A DNA stretch of 64,000 bases from Symsagittifera roscoffensis (lineage: Eukaryota > Xenacoelomorpha > Acoela > Convolutidae). A model generated the notes under the pieces. The model worked only from the letters and a program-made list of their open reading frames with translations. It had not been told where the DNA came from and made no database searches. Numbering within the stretch: the first letter of the stretch is position 1; every line of letters begins with the position of its first letter. A program made the translations under genes and the position numbers. The stretch is taken from NCBI RefSeq assembly GCF_963678635.1, contig NC_087063.1, positions 52,965,074-53,029,073 on the forward strand, written 5' to 3'. Positions 1 to 11,517 of the stretch are shown piece by piece.

Positions 1-74
1 AGATTTATCAAGTTGATTATCGACCTCAATTTATTCAGATAAATCGATGACTTAGTAGACTGAGTTTACTTCGG

Positions 75-587
75 TCAGCGAGTCTTGCTCCATTGGATGA
101 GAGCTTTCCGGATTGGGGTTTTCTGTGGTTGGACAAGGTTCTTGGCCTTGACGTCCTGTGGAGTAGCTAGGACTATTGAGTTCGGGAAGTCAGGTGTCTG
201 TGGGTTGTCTAAAATCTCCGATTTAATCGTATGGTTATGTTTTGAAACCGGCGTACCCGAATTGTAACAGTTTAGACTGTTTTGTTGGTCGGAAACACGT
301 CTCTCCTTTTCCACGTCTCTACATTGAAAACCTCCCACCGACCATTCCTGTTAACTAAGGTTGGAAGTATCTGATGGAATGAAAAAAGACTCACAGCAAG
401 CTAAGTAGCTTGAGAATTTGCCCTTCTTCGAACAGGGGGTCTGTCTATTACTGGGGATCGTATTAGTTTGCCTTTTCGTTTTAGGAACCTTCTTTGATCT
501 GATATCTGCGTGGGATTCAGTCCTTGATTTTGGCTTTCGCCTTATCCAGTCCGCTTGATGAGCACTGGATGAGGGCTGGTGTTCCAT
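75..587 (-). pseudogene. Coding-like fragments at left edge, unknown
   Basis: Two adjacent open stretches on the - strand (351-587 and 75-338) encode hydrophilic, Lys/Arg/Ser/Pro-rich peptides of 78 and 87 residues. The + strand here is rich in G and T, like the retroelement interior further right, so a decayed retroelement gag-like remnant is possible. I recognise no domain or motif. The stretch touches the window edge, so its true extent cannot be seen. Chance ORFs remain a real alternative. Confidence 0.15.
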
Positions 588-1056
588 CTTCCAAGATTGC
601 CTTTTTGTGGTGGTTGCGAGATGGTGCTTTCCGGAATTGTTTCTTAGGGAATCTTCGGGTTATTCTTCGTTGCTCTCCTACTTATTTCGACATTTGATTT
701 ACCAAAGTGTGGAAAAGAAATTATTCCTCTAAAAGGGTGAGGTTTTGACGAGTACAACTTTTTCACCGCGATGTCAGATTTTAATAATTTTTCCACCGGA
801 TAAAACTACTGTAGATTTGGATGAATTACAACTTCGTTCTTAAAAGTTTCGTAGTAAGGAGTCCCGTTATTTGGATTTTCGATTTCTTGATGTATGATTC
901 CCTTGGTAAATGGGTTGTCAATTGATATTCGAGAAAAGTTGGAGTTTTTTACATAAGAGGCGGCAACTACGTTGCAGCTGTACTTTGAAGTTTAATCCGA
1001 TGGATTCAACGTTTCATTTATTTTGATACAATTGCTTCTATATTTTTCAAAATAAC

Positions 1057-1311
1057 TTGAAAGTGGGATCCGACGGAAGTCTTGAAATTAGTTCCGTAAA
1101 ACTAAGCTATTTGCCTGCTAAGTGTTTGATTGAAAAATTAAAAGGTTGTAATCTATCTACCCAACATGTAGGTCTGGTGAATTTTATTACTGTGGTTTGT
1201 AGTCTGAACGGTATAGATAATTTTGATAGTGTCATTCTCCGTTACAATCACGATCCCTTGTTTTGTTTTTTCGAAGGCGATAGTATGATTTTCTTTCCAT
1301 TGGAACATTGA
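1057..1311 (+). CDS. Possible exon, unknown protein
   Basis: An open stretch of about 84 codons ends in TGA. It has mixed hydrophobic/charged composition and a higher GC content than the flanks. It could be a terminal exon or a decayed gene; the ATT/TTG-type upstream end means no start codon is evident. I see no family signature. A short open stretch also exists at about 1,790-1,961 on the same strand, after a TTCTTACAAG acceptor-like site, and could belong to the same gene. Evidence is compositional only. Confidence 0.22.
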   Translation: MKVGSDGSLEISSVKLSYLPAKCLIEKLKGCNLSTQHVGLVNFITVVCSLNGIDNFDSVILRYNHDPLFCFFEGDSMIFFPLEH

Positions 1312-2187
1312 TTTTTTTGTTCAATGATGGTCTCAAAGGGCAACCCAATGTTGCGAGGCTAGCGAAAAATTTCATATATTATTTAGTGAAGCCAAAAAAT
1401 GAGCGAAATTCCCTCAAACTTTTTGGAACGGAGATATTTTAGGTAACAAACTATACAGAGAATTTTTCCAATTTTTGTGTCCATGAATCTCTTGAATTCA
1501 TTGTTCCTTTTTTCCAAAATAAATTACTAAAATAAAATACTAAAATTGCATTGTGTGCTTGTAAATTGCATTGTGTGCTAATAAATTTGTCTAAGGCATT
1601 TTGATTATACGCGTTCTTTAAATCGAGTTTTGTTAACCAAACAACTCCAGTAGATTTTTCAGATAGTTTTGCCGCGACATTGTCTAGAAGTTCGTGAGTT
1701 TAAGTCATCTGGTATTTAATCTTGATTAAATGTTTGTTCATGAATTTCGAATCTAATGTTAGCTTTTTGGATTTATTTTTCTTACAAGTAATGACAATGG
1801 GGCCGATAAATCTATCTCAGCAAATTAAAAGTTTTTCGTTGTGTCCTTCTGACTTTAATCTAAGAACTTCGTCTTTGACTGAGCCTAACATCTTAAAAAT
1901 GTGTTTTTTTTACTTGTTTCGTGATCTTTATCCGGAGGAATATATTTTCGAAGTTGTTTAAAATTATCTCTGTTTCGCCCTTTGAGGAGAGAATTATTGA
2001 AATAACTGACTCACTGGGTATTGGAGAGATGTGATAAGGACAGTTTTCTGGGCGACTTCCATTCCGACTTTGGGTAGACTAGCGTTGCCCGAGATGTTTT
2101 GTTCGTAGCCTTCCTTCTTCATACCATCAGTTGGAAAATTTTAGAACCGTGATTCTCCCGATAATTTGGTGTGTCAATGAAACCTCA

Positions 2188-2417
2188 ATTTAAGTGCTTA
2201 GTTGTTTGATCCACTAAATATATTTTGACGTAAAGCTTTCCCGTTTTTAATTCTTGTAAAAAAATTTTCTTTGTGAAGCTAACAGGACTCGCGGAATCTA
2301 CTTGAATGCTTAGGCATACTTGGTTCTCGTCGCCCCTGGCTATGTTTAATAGCTTCTTCAATTCTTCCCCGTCTTCATCGTAAACAGTTGAAAACGCTTT
2401 TTCAAATAAATTGAAGA
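2188..2417 (-). CDS. Probable terminal exon of an unknown gene
   Basis: On the - strand a CTTTGTCAG acceptor-like site is followed by about 76 open codons ending in TGA. The peptide looks like a folded protein (acidic stretch DEDGEELKKLL, then alternating strand-like segments and a Lys-rich end), and its GC content is well above the flanks. No start codon lies in the stretch, which fits an internal-to-terminal exon. I found no convincing upstream exon within 2,430-2,980. The product is not recognised; nematode F-box-type or other expanded families are possible but unsupported. Confidence 0.35.
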
Positions 2418-2430
2418 GAAAACCTGACAA

Positions 2431-2975
2431 AGGTTTTTTTTAAAGTTCTAGATATTTTTGTAAATTTCATTTCCAAGATAGCGCTGAGAAAACATCGAAA
2501 AATCTGTTTACTGAGTAAAATAAAAAATTTTCGACTGCAATTTATTTATCATTATGCCAGTTGATGCCTATTTTAGCCTATTATAAGACTGCTCGCTTTA
2601 TTCGCTCGCGATAGGACTAAGAATTGGAATCGGTTTTTCTCAAAGCTTAGAGATTTTTTTTTAATTTGTGTAGAGTGCGATTCACAACGACAGGGATGTT
2701 ATTATGATATCCCAATCCAATGATTAATTATGGCAACTGAGTTTGCGTAGAAAACAAAAAACTGAAGAAAAAACTAAATACCCGATTAAGAAGTTCCTCG
2801 CCACTCTCATTGGTCGGAACTATAATTTTCTTGATTATACTCTTAAATCTAAATAAATTTTATGAAATTTTTCCGGTAAGAATAAGCGTTTCCTATAATG
2901 AAATAAACGGAGGCGCTTCTTGAGATGATGACCATAAAAGGAAGCACATATTTTGAAAGGCTAGAAACCTTGCGT
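2431..2975. other. Noncoding, no clear feature
   Basis: AT-rich sequence without a convincing exon. At about 2,585 it contains a partial copy (AAGACTGCTCG) of the 20-bp motif that recurs in the repeats at 32.5-35.2 kb. Confidence 0.4.
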
Positions 2976-2999
2976 CAGTATGAATTCTATGGCTATTTG

Positions 3000-3280
3000 G
3001 AAGAGTATGTTTTCCAAAACCATTTTCAACTATGTTCTAATTGTCGAGGAGTATGTTTTTGCTCTTTCTGAGGGAAAGATGCAAGAAAATTGTGAAAGAA
3101 CTCGGAATTTTGTGAGAGAGCTCGGAAATTATGCAAATGATTTCTTTTTTCTTTCATTCGTTCTAATATTTCATTTTTCATTCATGCCTTGTCGTGAAAG
3201 AACATGTGTGAAAGAGCAAAAACATACTCTTCAACAGTTAGAACATTGTTGAAGATGGCCTTGGGCAAAAGAGCCGCCAT
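3000..3280. repeat. Hairpin (MITE-like) element with about 60-bp inverted arms
   Basis: The segment at about 3,006-3,066 (containing CAACTATGTTCTAATTGTCG and GAGTATGTTTTTGCTCTTTC) is repeated in inverted orientation at about 3,213-3,275, with only a few mismatches and a spacer of about 145 bp. Just outside, at 3,263-3,315, a GC-rich stem AAAGAGCCGCC / GGCGGGCTCTTT forms a second small hairpin. Part of the arm (TTTTCAACTATGTTCTAACTAC) recurs at 3,328. Long inverted arms around a short spacer are typical of a small non-autonomous DNA element. No target-site duplication was identified. Confidence 0.5.
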
Positions 3281-3509
3281 CGGGAACTTCGTGCCCTCAA
3301 GGCGGGCTCTTTTTCCCTCGGACATTTTTCAACTATGTTCTAACTACTACATAGTCATCGTTTTTTGTTCTGACCACAGAAAGTTTGTCGTGTGGAGTGC
3401 TTTATTTTTTTTGTTTTTCACGCAAAATTGGGTAACACAAATACTCATCAGATTCACTCTAGTATTATGTCGTAATAATTCCTTTTCAGTCATGCCTTCA
3501 ATCTAATTC

Positions 3510-5560
3510 TTCTCAGTTTGAAAGAAAAACCGATGTGAATTTTGTGGTTTTCAGTTTTTGTGGTTCTCTTGGCTTTCTTTTCATTGTTTAAATTAGCGCC
3601 TTCTTGATAATGAATTTTTGTTTTAAAAAAATTGAACAATTTTTAGAATTTTTTTTATTTTTTTTATTGATTTATATTGATTTTTTGAAAAAAAAAAACT
3701 GCTGTCAACCATGTCTAATTTATTAACACTATCCTGTTGAACATGGTTAGAGGCTTTCGTTTGAAAGTAACTGGTCACAACAGTGACAAAAACAATACAG
3801 ATTGAAAAACAAAAGATATAAGGACTGTTTTTTAAATTGTTTTTCTTAAATGATTTTGATAGGAACTTTCTGCGTATTTCCACAGCAACTAGTTAGTCCG
3901 TGTTTTTTTATAATTGAATTTCCTGAAAATTTGAGCATTCCTGAAATACTTTTCAGCGCGAGCTTATTAATAAGGCTTTTTCAATATTTTGCAGCGTTTT
4001 AATAGCGATAAATAGTTGTTCTTTTTAAATATGAAAGTATTCTTCTTAGCTATATTTTGCAAAGTTTTGTAACAACAAATTCGATAACTGAAGCTATTGA
4101 TTTTCTTTGAAAAATGCATCAATTGACGTTGCCCTGCTAACGAAATATTTTTGATTGTTTCATGTGTTTCGATTTAAAAAATGTTTCACCCTCAGCAGGG
4201 GCGGATCTAGGGTTTTCTTGTCTGGGAAGAGAGCGGATTTTCGAAAAAAAAACTTTCAAAAATTTTGATGACTTTTTAGGTCGACCAAATTGATTTTCTG
4301 AGTACTCTCAGAACACAATGAGGGCCCATTTTGACCAAAAATTTTGCGCCGCTGGAAAGTTTTAGGGTTGGTTGGCCTAAAATGGAGTCATAAAATGATA
4401 CCATAGGGGAGCCCCTTTGGTTGGTGAAAAGATCAAATCCCTGAAGGGGCGTCAGATTTCTTCATCCCTGAATGGGGGCGTCCGACTTTCGCCTCCTCAA
4501 ACGCGCTCTTTTTTAACTTCACCAAAGCCTGCTTTACACTTACTCTGCAAACAGTGAACCATTGAGCTTCATTATCGCCACTCAATCGCTCTGAAAACTT
4601 CTTCATTTCAAAGAGGATGTTGCTCCACCTTATCCGTTTTCATCTTAATAATTGTTCTGACAGGAGTTCACAGAATGACTTCCACAAAAAAAACCTTCAT
4701 CATGCGTTTTGATATATGATGTCAGTGCAAAATTATAGTTTTTTAAACGTTTGGAACTACTTTTTTTATTATGAAAAACAATTTTTGACAATCTTTTTAA
4801 TACCAAAACGTTACAATTTGCAAAACTCAGCAAAAATGTTATAGGAAAAAGCACACTACAAAATTCCTTGGTTGACCTCTAAGCACGAAAAACGCTTGTC
4901 ATACAATGCCATACAAGAGCAAGCATAGTCGGTAACTGTGCAACGATGAAAGTTCCGACCACATTCTCAGAATTTTTCTTTTTTCACTTTATTTTTTCTT
5001 CCAGTTAGTGTTTTTTTGTTCTTCTTGTGATGATGCAAACTATACGAACGTGTAGAAATTTTGTGAGTTAGACATAAACCGCTCCAATTGCTTTCAAAAC
5101 TTAAATTTAAAAAAATATATATCAAAAGTTACTAGATTGCTGTACTCGCTCGAAAACAGACCAAAAATCAAAATTTTCAAACCAGTTTTTCTCGACAATA
5201 GAAAATTTTTGAATGACTATAAAATGGCTTCAATATGATATATCACTCAACCCTGTCTGATGAGTATTTGTCATAGATGATTTTGCGTTGAAAAAAAATA
5301 AACACACCCGAATCCAAAGATCTTGAACAAAATGGTTGTCATACACGTCATACATAAAGTGTATTCTATACAGTAAAGTTTACGTTTTTTTAATAGTTTT
5401 GAATGCACTAATAAATATTATCTCATCTAACTACAAAAAATTATCTCAAATGCGAGTACCTGTGAGATTTTTCTCCAATCCAAAAAAAAACATCATTACG
5501 AGATCAAACTTTGCACTAGATAGGAACACAATTTTGTGTCTGTATGTTCCTGGATTCCAG
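3510..5560. other. Noncoding AT-rich stretch
   Basis: No supportable gene. It contains long A/T runs. A moderately GC-rich stretch at about 4,195-4,510 (GGGGCGGATCTAGGG, then two GGGGCGTC-type motifs) looks like dispersed repeat DNA rather than an exon. Short open stretches here are low-complexity. Confidence 0.4.
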
Positions 5561-6790
5561 AGACAAGTCCTAAAATATGTTCCAAAGTGTAAGTGAATTC
5601 CACAAACAAAAATACAGTGGATTCGGCATACATAAACCTGTAACGTAAACTTTGTCGGCACATTTATTTTGTTTCGGATTCCGCAAAAAGCAAATATAGC
5701 TAGTTGTTCTGGATTCCGCAACTGTAAGAGGACTCCGCAAAATGTAAGCGGAATCCGCAAATGTAATACTGAACTTGCATATGAACAATTAAAAGCTGAG
5801 CTGGAATTCTTATTTCTAGGAATGCGGAATTCAAAGCAAAGACTTAACCACTCTCAGCTGAAATCACGAACAAGTCTTAAAACATTGGTTACCTAAATCG
5901 GTGGATGTCATCTTTTAGTATTTTGGAAACACAACACCGAACAATTTATTTAGAGTCATTGAGTTGAGAGTGTTTGGAACACACAGCATATCGCCAAAAT
6001 AGGTCAGTTGTTGAGATTTTATCGATCCCAAAAACTGATCAGTATTTGGGATTGATGAAATCCCAAAAACTAGATTAATGTGGAATAAATATGGAATATA
6101 TTCATTATTTGGAGTCATTAAGTTGATAGTGATTAGAAACCCAACGCATAGCAAATCGTTAAATTACTTCAGAATCTGGGATTCCATCGATCCTAAATAC
6201 TGGTCAGTATTTGGGATTGATGGAATCCCAAAAACATGAATATTGTGGAACAAATATGGAAAATATACATTATTTGGAGTCATTAAGTTGAGAGTGATTA
6301 GAAACCCAACGCATAGCAAATTGCGAATTAGATCAGTATTTGGGATTCCATTAATCCCAAATACTGATCTATTCTAGTAAATTTCTATTCTAGTAAGTTT
6401 CTATTCTAGTGAAATCAAATCATGTATTTAAAAGATTTAATTTTGAAGGCTACTACATATATAAATATATGTAAAGGGAATCCGCAAACAACATGCGGAT
6501 TTCACTTACAAATTGCGGATTCCATTTACAGTTGCGGATTCTGCAACAGCTCAATTTAACGATACAAATGTTTTTTCATTTGTTTGCGGATTCTACAAAC
6601 TGTACTGGATTCCGCAAATACATATTTTTCGGGCAATTTAGAGCGGTACAATGTTTTAGGTATTTGTTTGTGAAATCCGAAACAGCATAGAAGATCAAGG
6701 AAAAGTAGCAATGTTGCGGATTCTGCGACAAATATGATTTTGGCCTGTTGCGGTTTCCGCTTACATTGCAGAGAATGCACATTTTGGCCT
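5560..6790. repeat. Foldback-type element with GCGGATTCCGC arms
   Basis: Two clusters of the near-palindromic word TGCGGATTCCGCA lie at about 5,580-5,775 and 6,478-6,770. The clusters are inverted relative to each other. The reverse complement of 5,695-5,765 aligns with 6,500-6,560 word for word, with GCGGATTCC, CTTACA and CAGTTGCGGA spaced alike. Arms made of repeated words around a roughly 700-bp core are the organisation of foldback elements. The core holds a separate tandem repeat. Arms are diverged, so the copy is old. No transposase is visible. Confidence 0.5.
5945..6385. repeat. Tandem repeat, about 160-bp unit, about 2.7 copies
   Basis: The phrase GGAGTCATTNAGTTGAGAGTG starts near 5,952, 6,111 and 6,277, giving periods of about 158 and 166 bp. 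Each unit also carries a short palindromic stretch around GGGATTGATGGAATCCC and a CCCAACGCATAGCAAAT segment. The array lies entirely between the two arms of the surrounding foldback element. Confidence 0.6.
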
Positions 6791-7790
6791 CGTAATGATT
6801 TTGATTTATAGAAAAATGCTTCTCATACAAACTTAATATTTAAAAAAATGCTTATCGTAGAGTTTTCCTACAATTTTTTTGTACATGTGGAATTGCACAA
6901 AACTGTATCATGAACATTTTTCCGAATATAAAATTGTATAACAAGCGTTTTTGATCAACCCGGGTGGTGAGCAAGAATGTAATGTTTTCAAATTAGTTGG
7001 GTTAGCAACCCTTCACAAAATTTGATTCAGATTATTTTATGTTCCGACTTTTGAAGAAAATGCTGCAGTGCTCGCTTTTCTCGAACAGCATTCCGCTTTT
7101 TTATTTGAGACTTGATAGGGTTTTTAAAATATCTGAAAGCTATTTGTGTCTTGTTATCAAAATCAAAAACTTAATTCAATTGCGACAACTTTTTGTAAAA
7201 TTATAAGTATTTGTTAAAATTGAATATGACCAAAAAAGGGTAAGTATTGGTACTGATAATCACTAAGCGGCAAATTAATTAGACCAAAATAGAATTTAAG
7301 CAAACGTTAGTTTTTTTTATTATAAGTCATTTGACGCGATACATCTTATATCATTTTATACTTTACCTGGCATCTGGGGATGAGAAAGCAAGACTCCTTG
7401 CATCAAGGTTACGCTCTGAATGATCCGACAGCCCTATCACGTCTATGAGTATATTTCGATTTACAGAAATTCTTAAAATTTTCAAAAGAAATGCAAAAAA
7501 TAAAAAAAAATTCTGACGGACACGTGTAATGCTAGTATTTTCATAATTGAACTGCTTTTATTTATCTGAAAATTTTCAGATATTAAATTTTAAGGATCTT
7601 TGAATAAAATCTTTTTCTGTTTTATATGAACTTTCCTTTCTTCTGATCTCATTCACATCTTCGTTCTTCAAAAAGTCCCAAATTTTTTGTTGTTCCGAAA
7701 AATTTTTTTCGATGGGCGTTCCAAATACCTAGAAAAGAGAGTTGTTATGCACAGCTTAACTTTGATAGTTTTCTTAATTAGCATCTCTTA
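6790..7790. other. Noncoding
   Basis: AT-rich with no supportable gene or RNA. A slightly GC-richer stretch at 7,370-7,445 shows no tRNA or snRNA fold that I can recognise. Confidence 0.35.
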
Positions 7791-7808
7791 TTATTAATTT
7801 TTGTTTAA

Positions 7809-8089
7809 GGATTTGAAAAGCAAGAAAGACGATGCGCAGAAGCTGCTTTTCTTAAAACTCAATCGCCAAACCCACCCCGAGCATATAAATTTCGCTTGGA
7901 CCAAAAATCAGGAAAAAACTACACAAGAAGCAAATAGCTCACAGCCAGAAAAAAAAGAGCATTGTTTTATATTTTTAGCCAGAAGATTTGAAAATAGGAA
8001 AAGTCGTTTTATTGAAAGAAGCATTAAAAAATTCTGTTTTGCAAAACAAAGTCGATGTTTTGGAAAACAAATTGGTCTAGTGAAACAAT
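7809..8089 (+). CDS. Possible terminal exon(s), unknown protein
   Basis: After a TTTGTTTAAG acceptor-like site, about 50 open codons have clearly higher GC than the flanks and encode a Lys/Gln/Glu-rich peptide. A second stretch in another frame starts after TATATTTTTAG at 7,980 and ends with TAG at 8,087-8,089. That stretch has a Leu/Val heptad spacing (LLKEAL, VLQNKV, VLENKLV) suggesting a short coiled coil. Either a frameshift or two exons are involved, but the space between them is too short for a normal intron. No family is recognised. Confidence 0.25.
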
Positions 8090-8099
8090 AGTTTCATTG

Positions 8100-9910
8100 A
8101 CTTATGGGCAATACCTGCAGGATTGTAATTTTTGTTTAATTTTGGCTTTAATTTTTGATTGATCACATACAACAACCAGTCTGTATAAAAAAAAACAGTT
8201 GATTTTAAGCTTTTGTTGAGAAAATTGATTGCCGCAGATACCAAACCAATTAACCAGCGAAAAATATAGAATGAAAAGACGCCTACAGGTGTAAAAAGGC
8301 ATACTAGGGATGTTTATTTTTATGTAATCAGAAAACAAAAAAGCTCAGTTTGTTTCAAAAATCTTAGTCTACAGTGATTCGAAATCTTTATATTCACTTT
8401 GATCGGACTGTTTGTTAAATTATTCAGTCATTTTCGAAGCAAAGAATAAAAAACATGAAAGTGATACATTTTGACTACTTTTGTGGGGAAAAAAACTTCA
8501 GACGCCACCAACAAAAATACTTCAATTCATTTATTTACAATCAATGCATGAAGATATAAAATTCCTATTTTTGCACAATTAGTTCAAATTTTTGCTTTTC
8601 AAAATAAACTTTTCTTTTTCTACTATTTATGGCACCAATCACTATTATTATATCAATTGAAGCACGTAGACTCACTAAAAATTTGGCTCAAATATTACTT
8701 GTTTGATTTTTGAAGAACGTGACGGATAGAAAATTTGTGCTCTGTGTGTTATTTTAACCCCGCCATTTTTCTTAAAATTTGAAAGCTATCGGTGTCTTTG
8801 GCTTACATTTTAAGGCTCTTTTCCAGTCCCCCCCCCCCATTTTTCAAAATAACGAGTTTTATGTTTGTTTTTACGTGTTATTACGACTAAACGCTTGATG
8901 TTACGCTGTAAAGTATGAAGAACAAATCTGTTCACAGTTGTCGATTTGTTCAACACGCCAAATTTCATTGCATTATGACAACGTTAAATAGACTTTTAAA
9001 AATTGAATTTGAAAGGGGGAAACTGGAAAAGAGCCCATTTAAAAAAAAGTTTTCAAGTGATTTTCTAATAAGAATTTTAAGGTGGTTTGAAAATTACCTG
9101 TTTGGCAAACTTGGAATTAATAACGCGCGATGTATTTCAAGCTATTAATGCGTATGCAGCAATTTAATCAGGGAAGGAAATCGTTCCTAATTAATTTGAA
9201 GCACATAATTTAGAACTTTTAGTAGGGTTATCAACATTAAAAAGACTGCTTATGTTCGCCTGAAGCCCTGATAATTCCGACGACTGTTTTTAAGATCTAT
9301 TGAGTTGAGTTTGCTTTAAAAAATGAAAAAACTTTAAAAATCTCTCCCACATCCTTTAAAAAGAACAAAATGATAAATTTTGCATAGAGAAAATTTTTAA
9401 GTAAACCAAATTGCTTGCCTCAATTTTTAAATTTTAAGTCAGGTTAAGTCTACGCTTACGCTTTAGTAGCACTAAATAAATCGCGCGTTAATTGTCCCAT
9501 ATTGGCCAAGTTGGTAATCTTTAAACACCCATCAATCTTATGAAAAAGTAATCACAGGCGAAATATCTTTTAAAATTTGAGCTTGAGACATGTATAAATT
9601 TTGGCTGAATTGATCAAAAACCCGTAACAATTGCTAGCTAAAAGAATCCGTCAAGCCTAATTCTTGGGTCACTTTCTTCGAAAATTGGAACAACAAGATT
9701 GCTCCTGCACGTATATAAGAGAAAAAACTTAACGGTTCCAATTTGAAACTAAAAAAATTGATAAAAAAGTAAAAATAAGAAAAAGAAAAATAGCTCAGAA
9801 ACAAATGAAAAATTCCATAGTTTCTTTTCCGTCCTTCTACACGCTATGTAAGATACAAAAGGATTAATTCAGTATGTTTTATTTTATGAATAAGACCAAA
9901 TTGCTGATCT
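8100..9910. other. Noncoding with dispersed repeat fragments
   Basis: No supportable gene. An AACGCGCGATGTATTTCAAGCTATTAATGCG segment at 9,121-9,150 recurs (AACGCGCGATACATTTC...) at 10,158. An inverted, related CGCGCGTTAATTG lies at 9,482. At 9,675-9,700 a GAAAATTGGAACAACAAGATTGCTC segment matches the inner ends of the palindrome at 33.6-33.7 kb. A 10-11-nt C run lies at about 8,827. Confidence 0.4.
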
Positions 9911-9920
9911 CAATTCAAGT

Positions 9921-10437
9921 TAGAATTATTGTTGCGACTCTCGTAACGAAAGTGACAGAATAATTGTGCTCGGGGAGCGCTTTTTTTCTTCAGAAAAGTT
10001 TCAACTTTTTAACTAGTCATTTTGAGGGGAATTTTTTTATCATTCAAAAGGTACTGTTGTCCTGAAATTAAAATTGAAAAAAAAAACATTTCACCTGTGA
10101 TTCGTTTTCGTAAAGCTATGGGGGTTTAAAGGTAGCCATTTTAGCCAATTTGGAACAATTAACGCGCGATACATTTCGCGCTATTAACGCGTAAGCGGAG
10201 ATTTAATCCGTCTTAGAAATAGTTCCAAATTGGTTAAAGGAAGCTTATTTGCCATAAGTGATTTGTTACAAGGAGCTAAATTTATCATTTGCTACTGTAT
10301 ATGGCATGTGGTGGGATGATTCACAAAAATAAAACTTAACTTAAAAGAAAAGGTTTCATTTTATTAATTTTTTTTTGTTATCACTGCTCCATAGACCTTA
10401 AAAAGCAGTCGGAACAATCAGGGTTTTGCGAGCAGTT
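9921..10437. repeat. MITE-like element, copy 1
   Basis: Shares an ordered series of blocks with 34,801-35,191: a first block (TTATTNTTNCGACTNTCG...ACGAAAGT then GTGCTCGGGG), CACCTGTGA, AAAGCTATGGGGGTTTAAAG-type, GAAGCTTATTTGCCATAA...GATTTGTTACAAGGAGC, then CACTGCTCCATAGACCTTAAAA and a terminal GCAGTCGGAAC...CAGGG. The ends CGACT / AGTCGG are inverted relative to each other. This copy has an extra insert around CAATTAACGCGCGATACATTTCGCGC. There is no coding capacity, so it is presumably non-autonomous. Confidence 0.6.
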
Positions 10438-11162
10438 ATGTTTATTTTGCAGCTTAATTGTTTTAAATGAACGCAAAATATTGCTCCTGAGTTATTCCAA
10501 ATTTGAATTATCAATTTTCAAATCCCGACGGTTTTTCAAAAAAAGATCACAGATGAATAATCTTCTTAAAATCGGAGCTCAAGACAGCTGTTACTTCCAA
10601 GTGGTGTTATTTTGGCAAAAACTCAATTTTCATTAAAACCAAAACATGACTGAAAAAAATCACCCCAGTTTAAAAATTTCTTATCTTTCTTCGGATATCG
10701 AAACATTTACAATACTTTTATGAGGGAATAGTGAGTAACTTTTCTTAGAAAACTTTATTATTGTAGGAAAACCTCGCTCAAGAGCTTCCAAGCTTGTAAT
10801 GCGATAGCTAGCGAAAAGGCTACAACTTGCAGCAAATGAGACCACAAGACGAAAACATTGAGAAAACCGACAACTCGCAAAGGTTGAAAACGCGGCAATG
10901 AGAATTCCGCTGATCCATTTTGATTCGCTGGAACTAGTCCTCTAAAGTGCATGAATGAGTGTTTACTGCTACTCTAGATTGATAGTTAAAGAGTTCTTCA
11001 TTTAATTGTTTATTTTCGCGAGTTACCACGTTCCTTACAAATTTCAAGTTTTCTATATTTTTGCAAGTAGAGTACTAGCTTGTTGCGAGTTGGCATTTTA
11101 TGTTTCACTTTTAATTTCAAAGAAATCATAATAATCGACTTTTTTGCATATAGCATCAAAAA
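10438..11162. other. Upstream region of the receptor gene
   Basis: No supported gene. The short - strand open stretch at 10,758-10,952 has no domain. The promoter of the receptor gene presumably lies here, but I see no distinct element; the ATG at 11,163 follows an AT-rich leader. Confidence 0.4.
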
Positions 11163-11517
11163 ATGAAGCCTTATTTTGCTTGGAAACTCTCCCTTCTCAC
11201 GCTCATTCTCAAAATAATGAGCGCCGAAAATGACACTAATTATGCTAACGGTGTTGACTATGAAGTAAAACTTCTTCGAAAACTTGAAAACGTTCTCCCA
11301 AAATCCCTTCCGCCATCGGACATGTTGGACCGAACTATACGAGTTTTTGTGGATATCAACCAAATTTCGGACGTGAATGAAAAAGATGGCTACTTGACTA
11401 TTCAGCTGTGGATCTACTGCGCGTATGGATCACCTTCGGCAGCGTGGGACCCCCTGGAGTTCGGAAACACGACAGAGATCACAGTACCACAGAGTACTTT
11501 TTGGGTTGCAGACATTA
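11163..11517 (+). CDS. Receptor exon 1: signal peptide and N-terminal ligand-binding domain
   Basis: The first ATG is followed by a hydrophobic leader (residues about 3-17) fitting a signal peptide. Then comes a receptor-like extracellular start: the acidic helix region, RTIRVFVDINQI and GYLTIQLWIYC, equivalent to the first beta strands and the conserved W-containing strand. A WDPLEFG-type segment corresponds to the conserved W-x-P turn. The exon ends after GACATTA before GTTAGT (phase 1) and joins exon 2 in phase. Confidence 0.85.

Noticed and set aside
7370-7450. A tRNA or other small RNA gene in a GC-richer patch
   Set aside because: No cloverleaf, A-box/B-box pair or other recognisable RNA motif could be found.
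8915-9148. 77-codon + strand open frame
   Set aside because: Composition equals the flanks, there is no acceptor or motif, and it runs into a repeat segment also found at 10.16 kb.
10758-11363. - strand open frames overlapping and preceding receptor exon 1
   Set aside because: The frame at 11,010-11,363 is antisense to a well-supported exon. The other has no motif and normal noncoding composition.
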